NCBI GenBank assembly: GCA_026018925.1
Contig: JAKSZU010000006.1
Location: 129,347,592-129,411,591, forward strand
DNA length: 64,000 nt
Source: Tupaia tana
Lineage: Eukaryota; Chordata; Mammalia; Scandentia; Tupaiidae
Reading direction: 5' to 3'
Below the pieces are notes generated by a model. The model worked only from the letters and a program-made list of their open reading frames with translations, ran no database searches and was not told where the DNA came from. Below, in pieces: positions 57,590 through 64,000 of the stretch (within the stretch, counting starts at the first letter, position 1; every line of letters begins with the position of its first letter). Position numbers and translations under genes: made by a program.

Positions 57590-58480
57590 TTTAACATTTC
57601 TTCTTAATGTAATGACCTACACAGTCTCTAACTAGAATTTGGAAAGGCAGGGCCAAATATGAATGGCTCTGATGCTAAGGCTGTTTCCTAACATGAATTA
57701 GACAAGGAGTGCTGAAAATCTTTGAAAAGGTTACTTTGCTTCTGTCCTTCTCCATTACTAAACGTGGAGCCTTTTGCCAGTGAGGTGGGGAGAGTGAAGT
57801 TGGGGGTGGAGGAGAATGATGAAGAAGGCGGTGGGAGCAGTTGTTTTTCTGTGCCTGCTGACGTCAACGAAATTGCCAGATGGCATTTGAATGCTTTGCA
57901 AAAAGACAGGAGCCTTTTATTACAGCTGTCACATGGGGTTTCATTCATTTGCATTCCCAGAAGTGGTCTGAAGCTTTCCCTAACTGTAGGAGTAATGACT
58001 CTGTACCTTCAGAGACCCAGAGGGCCTTTTGTGGGATGTTGTTACCTTAAGTGGCTCTGATAAGGGACACATGCTCGGAGGATGGCATGCTTCACTGTCA
58101 GCTTCAGAGGGCCATGAACTACTCAGCTTCAATTAGGGCTCTAATGTGATCGTTCAAAACATCTCTCCAGAAGGTCCTTTCTAGACCCTGACAGCCTTAG
58201 AAACACACTCAGTAGCTTCTGCAGGGCCCACGATGGTAGTGGTGGACTACAGAACAAAAACACTTCCTGTGGACTCCCCCCATGCCTGAAAAACACCTAA
58301 TACACAACGGGGACAGACCTGTGCATACTCTAGCCGGCTTAGCTGTCACCGTGTTGTTCCGTGCTGCCCTGTCATCTGCACACCATCTGAAGGGACAGCA
58401 GTGGAACTTTTAGAAAATCTGGGGTTCTATATTTAGAAAAAAAGAAAAGATCTTTGAAATGCAGGAATCTTCTCTCAAAA
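57590..58480. promoter_or_regulatory. Repeat-free candidate conserved non-coding element
   Basis: About 890 bp without any SINE or LINE, in a region with a SINE every kilobase or so, and with higher GC than its surroundings. It contains a CRE-like TGACGTCA (57859), an E-box in CAGCTGTCAC (57923), a POU octamer-like ATTTGCAT (57947) and CAATTAGGGC (58131). The 112-codon frame 57722-58060 shows no domain or splice architecture, so I do not call it coding. A regulatory role is inference only. Confidence 0.4.
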
Positions 58481-58481
58481 C

Positions 58482-58696
58482 TGACCCAGGGCTGGGGTCC
58501 GGCAGGTGGTGTGGTGGTTAAGGGTGCTGGACCCCCACATGGCCGACTGCAGTTCAAGTCCCAGACCTGGCAGCTTGCTTTCTCACTTCTCTCCCACCCT
58601 CGCCCCTCACCCACTCTGTCCCTCTCTGGTCAAATTAAAATAAATAAATTAATTAAAAGGTAAATAAAGTAATTCTTTAAAAAAAAAATGACCCAG
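58482..58696 (+). mobile_element. tS-3 SINE
   Basis: GTCCGGCAGGTGGTGTGGTGG head, CTCTCTGGTCAAATTAAAAT and an AAATAAATTAATTAAAAGG tail. TGACCCAG flanks it (58482-58489 and 58689-58696). Confidence 0.93.
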
Positions 58697-58744
58697 AGCC
58701 ATATTCTAGCCAGGTTGACCCATCTTCCATCCTGTCCCATGCCA

Positions 58745-59000
58745 AAAGTTTTTTTATTTTACTTTATTATTTTTTTTTCTTTATTCTTGATAGAGTGTGT
58801 GTGCTTGCATGTGAAAGAGAGAGAGAGAGATGAGTATCCACAGGGTCTGGTTATGCCATAATCCTTTCCTCCAGTTCTTCAGCCCATCAGATTTTGGGCA
58901 CTCACACAAGTACCTGGCCAGGCTGGGGATGCAAACCGAGGTCACCATGGGAGATCTAGCTTCTCTTAAACAGCTCATTACTGCTGCTCCACAGAGCCAG
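58745..59000 (-). mobile_element. tS-2-like SINE, antisense, diverged
   Basis: TTTATTCTTGATAGAGTGTG, CAGATTTTGGGCACTCACAC, GGGATGCAAACCGAGGTCAC and GCTCCACAGAGCCAGCC. Confidence 0.65.
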
Positions 59001-59985
59001 CCTGGATTTCATTATAATTTTTGGAATGTCTCAAGCTTTTATTTCACTAGGTTAGCAAGTATGTTCTTTTTATAATGCACCCATTTCTAGGACAGTTAAT
59101 TGGGTGAATTGATTTCTAGAGCCAATTTAAAATGGAAAAGAAGTATAAAGTACATTTAAAGATTGCTTTTGCAATTGTTATCATAACTCTTATTATTTAT
59201 GGTAAATAATTTGATTTATTATGGTTGATCTGAGTAGGGTCGTCCAAGTGGCTTTCTTCCTAACCCTGACCTGAAGCCACTGTTATGCTTTACATCAGAT
59301 GCAGAAGTTCGGGTGGCAGTAGGTCTGTGTGTTGTACTGAAATAAGAAGCACCAAATAGGCCAAAGGTTTTGGAGGCCAGAGACTAGAAAGGCCTAACAA
59401 TGAGCTTATCTGGATTGTTGAGTTTCATTGTTCCACTCACACTGGCAGTCCTCATAGAGTACTTACGGTCGAACTGATCATCTCTGTTAGTGAAAAATCT
59501 TATGCCTTCTGCTGTCTTCTTAGTGGCCACATGTTCCATGGCTATTAAGGCCACTCGCTTGACGGTGGACAGACCTAGAGCAGCTTTCCAAACACTCTGT
59601 TATCCTACAAATGAAACAAACAAATGCGGTCACTCTCAACATGCCATGTTCCAAAAGCATACACAGGTTCGACCATGGAATATTTCCCAAATGTAAACAG
59701 AACGAGGGGATTGCTGGAAGGTCTGGTCCATTCATTCTGATTCCACTTTCTGCTTCTGCTTCAGGGTTCAGGGAGATTTAGGAGAGGATGGTGAAGATGA
59801 TTAAAAATGTCAGGAAGCGCCTTCCCACTTTCTCTGACCACTTTTGCCCTCCTGATTGGAATATAAAATGGTACATGTAGAGGGGAGATTAGTATCTTGC
59901 AAAGTGCATGAAGTCCATGGCAAGGACCATAAGACCAACATGAAAGAACAGCCCTAGGAGAAAGGTAGTGTTAAGAAACAATCTG
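59001..59985. other. SINE-free unassigned sequence
   Basis: About 1 kb. Opposite frames of 68 and 71 codons at 59490-59735 have no recognisable domain. Composition is balanced, so a conserved element is possible. Confidence 0.35.
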
Positions 59986-59987
59986 AG

Positions 59988-60185
59988 TGGCCAGCAGGTG
60001 GTGAGATGGTTAAGGTGTTGGACTTCTACATGGCTGACTACAGTTCAAGTCTTGGACCTAGAGGCTTGCTTTCTCACTTTCTCTCTTTCTTTCCCTCCCT
60101 CCCTCCCTCCCTTTCTCATGAGTACACATACCCTATAAGAAATTAAACAATAATAATAAATTAAATTAAATAGCTTTAAAAAAAG
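59988..60185 (+). mobile_element. tS-3 SINE
   Basis: GTGGCCAGCAGGTGGTGAGATGG-type head, CTTTCCCTCCCTCCCTCCCT tract, tail TTAAACAATAATAATAAATT. It keeps a tS-2-like CATGAGTACACATACCCTATA end. Confidence 0.88.
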
Positions 60186-60199
60186 AAAAGAAAATATTC

Positions 60200-60775
60200 T
60201 GAGCCAACCAATAGTGCAGTAGGTAAGGGAGCTGGATCCCAAATGGCCAACCCTGCGATTTGAGACCTGTACTCGGCAGCTTCAAAAACACACTGAGTGT
60301 GTGTGTGTGTGTGTGTGTGTTCATGCTCCAAATCCTGACAGGATGGAGGAATAGAGGAGGAGGGATTGTAGTGTGACCATCCCCCCATGGGTGTACTTTC
60401 TTACTTCCTCTCTCTCAGGGACCAGCAGTTAGCGTAATGGCTATGTCGCTGGACTCCCACATAGTCACCCGCGGTTTGAGTCCCAGACCTGGTGGATTAA
60501 ACTCACACCGGGCGCGTGTGCATGCGTGCCCAAGATCCCGAGAGGAGAATGGAGGAGAAGGGATTGTGGCGTGGCCATCCTCCCTGGGGGGGTGATTTCT
60601 TGCTTTCTGTCTCTCTGTCTCTCTCTGTCTGTCTGGCGAGCGCACGCGCTCTATAGCAAAAGCCTCTCCAAAAAAAAAAAAACAAAAAAAACTTCTCTCT
60701 CTCTCTCCCCCTTTCTCTCTATTTTATTCACTCCTGCAAGAGGGCATATATATAGCCTCTGACAAATTGGAAAAT
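60200..60775 (+). mobile_element. tS-2 SINE split by a younger tS-1
   Basis: 60200-60417 is the 5' part (GAGCCAACCAATAGTGCAG, GGGAGCTGGATCCCAAATGG, (TG)n at 60297-60320, ATCCCCCCATGGGTGTAC). 60692-60775 is the 3' part (CTCTCTCTCCCCCTTTCTC, GCAAGAGGGCATATATATAG). The interruption is a complete tS-1. Confidence 0.85.
60418..60690 (+). mobile_element. tS-1 SINE nested in tS-2, young
   Basis: GGGACCAGCAGTTAGCGTAA at 60418, ACCCGCGGTTTGAGTCCCAG, CpG-rich core, GGCGAGCGCACGCGCTCTAT, A12. ACTTC(C)TCTCTCTC is present on both sides. Confidence 0.95.
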
Positions 60776-60796
60776 ACAAAAAACATAACCCAGGTT

Positions 60797-61065
60797 TGGC
60801 CTCATTGTGGCTAAGCACTGCGGAGGAAGCCAGATCCCACATGGCTGACTGTGGTTTGAATTTCAGCCCTGGTGGCTTGAAAAACACACCAGGCACATAC
60901 ATTTGTGTGCCCCGAATCCTCACATAATGTAGAAATAGGGAAAAAAATTAAAGGATTGTGAGGTTTCCATGCTCCTTTGGGGAGAGCTTTCTCCCTTCCT
61001 CTCTCTTTCTCTGTCTCTGGTCAGTGCACACACCCTTAGAGAAGGGAGGAGAAGGGAAGAAGGAA
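60797..61065 (+). mobile_element. tS-2 SINE
   Basis: TTTGGCCTCATTGTGGCTAAG, GAAGCCAGATCCCACATGGC, GGCTTGAAAAACACACCAGG and GGTCAGTGCACACACCC. Confidence 0.82.
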
Positions 61066-61866
61066 GACAATCCAAAGGTGCAAGTGATGGGAACTAAAAC
61101 AGGAGATACCTACTCACACCTACACAGTACCAAGGTGTTATGCAGACAGAATGAAAAGTAGCATAATTCATGAGTAACTGATTCACACAGGGCATAACGG
61201 GCCTACTGCTCAAGAGTATTCAGGTCATGGGAGGTCTGGGGCACATTATATTTCATGGTTGCCCAAGAATAACCATAGAAGGCTGTTCTGCTAATAGCTA
61301 TGTCCCACTTTGCATGTCCTAGCTCTCTGTCCACTCTGAAAGTACAGAGCACTTGTACCAGGCATAAGTGTTGCCATTGTTGATATCATAATGGCTGTTA
61401 TTCATTTTCATTCATTGGCCATGTTAAGGTTTGCCTGAACATTAGGAGAATTAACACAATGTGTTCCTGAATGTAATGCCAGGTTAAAGTCTTCTTAGGT
61501 ATATTATACTTTTCCCCAAAAGGTCCTGAAAGAGTAAACCTATGTGCCATTTTTTTTTCTCATCTACGGAGAAGTGATATTCTGTTAATTCATCTTCCTT
61601 CATCAGGAAATGTGTTTTTATTATATGATAATGGGGTATAGTGCATTCTTCGGACAGTGCTATACTTCAAAGACAGTAAAAAGCCCAATATATAGATTTC
61701 CCTCTACTTTAAATGCAGTGTCATGACAAGATTGAATAATCAATTGTCCACCACTCTAGAGTCAAATCACCTTCCAGTCTTATCTTAATAACACCCATTT
61801 TTCAATCAGAAGCAGTATACACATTTCAGGGTCCAGTATCTCAGTGCCATTGCTGTGATCTGAAAC
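61066..61866. other. Unassigned unique sequence
   Basis: No repeat or exon recognised. Confidence 0.5.
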
Positions 61867-62118
61867 ACAGTTGCATTTTTTAGAGAGAGAGATTTTTGCT
61901 GTAGAGCATGTGTGCTCCCCAGAGAGAGACAGGAAGCGAGAAATTACCCCCCCCCCCCAGGGGATGGCCACACTGCAATCCCTTCTCCACTATTCTCTTC
62001 TCAGGATCTCGGCATGCATGCACATGTGCCGGGTCCAGGACTCAAACCATGGTCGACTATGTGGGAGTCCAGCGCTGTAACCATTATACCATCTACTGGT
62101 CCCCACAATTGCACTTTA
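61867..62118 (-). mobile_element. tS-1 SINE, antisense
   Basis: GAGATTTTTGCTGTAGAGCA, C11 run at 61949, TGCACATGTGCCGGGTCC with part of the body deleted, and ATACCATCTACTGGTCCCC. ACA(G/A)TTGCA(T/C)TTT flanks it. Confidence 0.85.
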
Positions 62119-62450
62119 TGAGGAAGTGGCCACAGGAGCACCTTCATGCCAGCAGCCAGATACAACCTTCGAAGTCCTGCGGCAGATTGCCAAGGTGTAT
62201 GCTTTGTTAAGAGTGGGAAGAAGCGAGGATGACAGGCTGTTCTGTGCTCAGCCCCATGAGTCCAGTCAAGGGGCTGGGAAAGGTGTTTTTTGTTTTTTTT
62301 CCCTCAGACTCAAAAACTATATACAAAGTTCACCTAGAGCATTCAGATTTCACAGAACTTCTGCATTTTAACTTATCTCATAACAGGCTGATTAATAAAC
62401 CAGAATGTCAGCGTACTCATTTTTTCCAAAGAAATATCATTGCCAAACAG
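62119..62450. other. Unassigned unique sequence
   Basis: Overlapping 81- and 88-codon frames in the same DNA have no recognisable domain. Confidence 0.45.
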
Positions 62451-62454
62451 GCTG

Positions 62455-62640
62455 AGCCCTGGTCGTGCTGGTTGATCTGTTACTCAGCTGGTTGAGGCCA
62501 CAAGGGAGGCTCAGGTTTGATTCCTGGCCCACCCTAAAAGCCAGATCTCTTGGTGTGTGCCTGTAGTCCCAGCTTCTCGAGAGGCTCAGGTGGGAGAATT
62601 ACAGCAGATCGAAGTCCTATCTAAACTGGAAAAAAAAGAT
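62455..62640 (+). mobile_element. Composite tRNA-7SL SINE relic
   Basis: The first half, GGTTGATCTGTTACTCAGCTGG ... AGGCTCAGGTTTGATTCCTG, is tRNA-like with a box B-type GGTTTGATTCC. The second half, GTGTGCCTGTAGTCCCAGCT, TCTCGAGAGGCTCAGGTGGG and AGAATTACAGCAGATCGAAG, is plainly 7SL/Alu-type. It ends in a short A-run. Elements joining the two RNAs are known from galago and tree shrew, but I cannot assign this to a named family. Confidence 0.8.
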
Positions 62641-62734
62641 TATTGCCAAACAGATTGTAATAATTATGCAGGCTGTCCAGACTTTTGTTTTCAGAAATAA
62701 GAATGTCTAACTAGACAAACAAATCAGAAATATA

Positions 62735-62830
62735 TAAATGCATTTATTAATTCAGCAGATATTTTTATATACCTAGTAGGTATCAGACACTGTGATAAAC
62801 ACTGGTATAAAGAGGTAAGTAAAGCACACT
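62735..62830 (-). mobile_element. L2 LINE 3' terminus, antisense
   Basis: ATTTATTAATTCAGCAGATA, ACCTAGTAGGTATCAGACACT and GTGATAAACACTGGTATAAAG. Confidence 0.65.
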
Positions 62831-62929
62831 GTTGCGTGATGAAGAAAGATATGTAAACAAATCATTTCAATTTAAGTGCAATGATTGACATAGAATTAGG
62901 GTGTTCTGGGGGGACAGATGATGGGTACT

Positions 62930-63163
62930 TGGTTTTTTTTTTGTTTGTTTGTTTTGTTTGTTTGTTTTTTGAGAGAGATTTTTGCTATGAGGTGCTTGTG
63001 CTCACCGGGATCACTTCCCAAGGGGGATGGCCATGCTGCAGTGCCTTCTGTTCCATTTTCTTCTTAGGATCTTGGGCACACATGCACATGCACCCAATGT
63101 GAGTTTCAATTTGCCAGATCCAGGACTCGAACCATGGTTGACTATGTGGGAGCCCAGCAACAT
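62930..63163 (-). mobile_element. tS-1 SINE, antisense, with (GTTT)n tail
   Basis: TTTGTTTGTTTGTTTTG, GAGAGATTTTTGCTATGAGG, TCTTAGGATCTTGGGCACAC and CAGGACTCGAACCATGG (reverse box B). The pyrimidine tract (CAGACAGAGAGAGA in reverse) is deleted. Confidence 0.85.
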
Positions 63164-63186
63164 AACCATGGTTCGAGTCCTGGATC
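63117..63186. repeat. 23-bp perfect inverted repeat around SINE box B
   Basis: 63117-63139 and 63164-63186 are exact reverse complements, separated by 24 nt. Each arm contains the GGTTCGAGTCC promoter box, one in each orientation. Confidence 0.92.
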
Positions 63187-63199
63187 TGTGGTTAAGTCC

Positions 63200-63445
63200 T
63201 AACAGTGGTTAAGGCGGTAGACTCCCACGTGGTTAAGTGTGGTTCAAGAGGACCCAGTGGTGGCTTAAAACTCAAGCCATGCTTGTGTGCAAGCATGCCC
63301 AAAATTCCAAGAGGAGAATGGAAGAGAAGAGAATGCGGCATGGTTATCCCCCCCCCCGGGGGGGCGGTGATTTCTGACTTTCCCTTTCTCTGTCTCTTCA
63401 GTGAGCACACATGTCCTGTGGCAAAAACTTTAAAGGAGGGGGGGG
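63200..63445 (+). mobile_element. tS-1 SINE, head to head with previous
   Basis: AGTGGTTAAGGCGGTAGACTCC, CCAAAATTCCAAGAGGAG, C9G9 block at 63348-63364, CAGTGAGCACACATGTCC. The box B region (63238-63255) is rearranged and lacks TCGAGTCC. Confidence 0.82.
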
Positions 63446-63659
63446 GGATCATGGACCTGGGGAAATGGACTTGAAAATGTTGAGGGATGAGGAATAAAGG
63501 GAAATTCCAAAAAAGAAACAAGGAGAAAATGTTCAGAGAAATAGAAAAAGAGCTGAAGGGCATACTTTCGTGAGAGCTGAGGGAAGAGAGAAGTTTGAAG
63601 AAAAAAATATGTCACAGATATTATAAAATGCTGTGAACAAGTTCAGTGGTGCAGAGACT
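63446..63659. other. Unassigned purine-rich sequence
   Basis: Purine-rich on the plus strand. Nothing recognised. Confidence 0.5.
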
Positions 63660-63850
63660 GAAACAGGTGGCAAGTGGCATGGTGGCTAAAGCCTCTGAGT
63701 CCTGTATGGCTGACTAACTACGATTGGAGTCCCGGATATGGCGACTTGCTTTCTCACTTTCCCTCTCGCTCTCTGTCTCTCTCTGGTTAAATTGGAAAAT
63801 AATAACAATAATAATAAATAAAGTTAAATAAAAACTTTAGAGTAAATAAA
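63660..63850 (+). mobile_element. tS-3 SINE with (AAT)n tail
   Basis: AGGTGGCAAGTGGCATGGTGG head, GATTGGAGTCCCGGATATGG, CTCTCTGGTTAAATTGGAAA and AATAACAATAATAATAAATAAAG. The last 150 bases of the window are unassigned. Confidence 0.92.
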
Positions 63851-64000
63851 TAAAAACCATAAGAGATAACTGCAGGAGCTGCTCGAATTATTGTTCTAGA
63901 AGATCAACTTATGTGAATAGAAAAGGGAAAAAATGAAGGCACTGAATCCTGATTCTTTTTTCGATAATTTTGGTAAAGGAATTGGATGCTAGCTGACTAG

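Noticed and set aside
57722-58060. 112-codon frame as a protein gene or exon
   Set aside because: No recognisable domain, splice sites or start context. A non-coding conserved element explains the composition as well.
63117-63186. tRNA gene suggested by box B sequences
   Set aside because: The GGTTCGAGTCC motifs belong to SINE heads, and I could not fold a proper cloverleaf with intact acceptor and anticodon stems. The same applies to the other SINE heads.

Overview
This window is nuclear DNA from a placental mammal and is almost entirely non-coding, either intronic or intergenic. It holds very dense retroposons of clearly different ages: ancient mammalian L2, MIR and a MER5A-like hAT remnant, older and younger LINE-1 3' ends, and more than 50 tRNA-derived SINEs (short retroposons with RNA polymerase III box A/B heads). 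I see no operons, no CRISPR array, no phage or provirus and no intact gene. The abundant SINEs are not Alu, B1/B2, CAN, ERE, Bov or VES. Three weak old copies carry a 7SL-RNA (Alu-like) half, two of them clearly joined to a tRNA-like half. 7SL-derived SINEs are known only from Euarchontoglires, so I place the source there. The scarcity of 7SL elements beside the tRNA SINEs argues against a primate, a rodent or a tree shrew. A colugo (Dermoptera) is my best but unproven guess.

Working SINE names used here. tS-1: about 250-270 bp, head GGGACCAGCAGTTAGCGTAATGG, tail ending GCCCTATAGCAAAAACCTCTC plus A-tail; the youngest family, CpG-rich. tS-2: about 230-260 bp, head like GGCCAGCTGGTGATGTGGTGG then GCAGCTGGATCCCACATGG; older. 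tS-3: short, about 160-190 bp, head GGCAGGTGGTGTGGTGGTTAAGG, tail CTCTGGTCAAATTAAAATAAATAAA. tS-4: tail CTCATGGAATAAATAAATAAACTTTAAAAG; old.

Layout. 1-10 kb: three L1 3' ends, one of them a twin-primed inversion with a perfect 13-bp target duplication, plus tS-1 copies including a close head-to-head-type inverted pair at 8972-9563. 10-22 kb: ancient MIR/L2 pieces, microsatellites, a SINE with an apparent 3' transduction, and a 5S-rRNA-like fragment beside L1. 22-24 kb: a SINE-poor interval holding the only plausible host exon, a 51-nt segment with good splice sites (22675-22725). 24-38 kb: an old long repeat, many SINEs, an Alu-like relic, a mariner-type miniature element, and a chimeric tS-1/tS-3 retroposon mobilised as one unit. 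38-56 kb: alternating unique AT-rich DNA and SINEs. 57.6-58.5 kb: a repeat-free stretch with clustered transcription-factor-like motifs. 58-64 kb: nested and palindromic SINE arrangements.

No genes work together here in any demonstrable way. If the 51-nt exon is real, the window lies within a long gene on the + strand with large introns.
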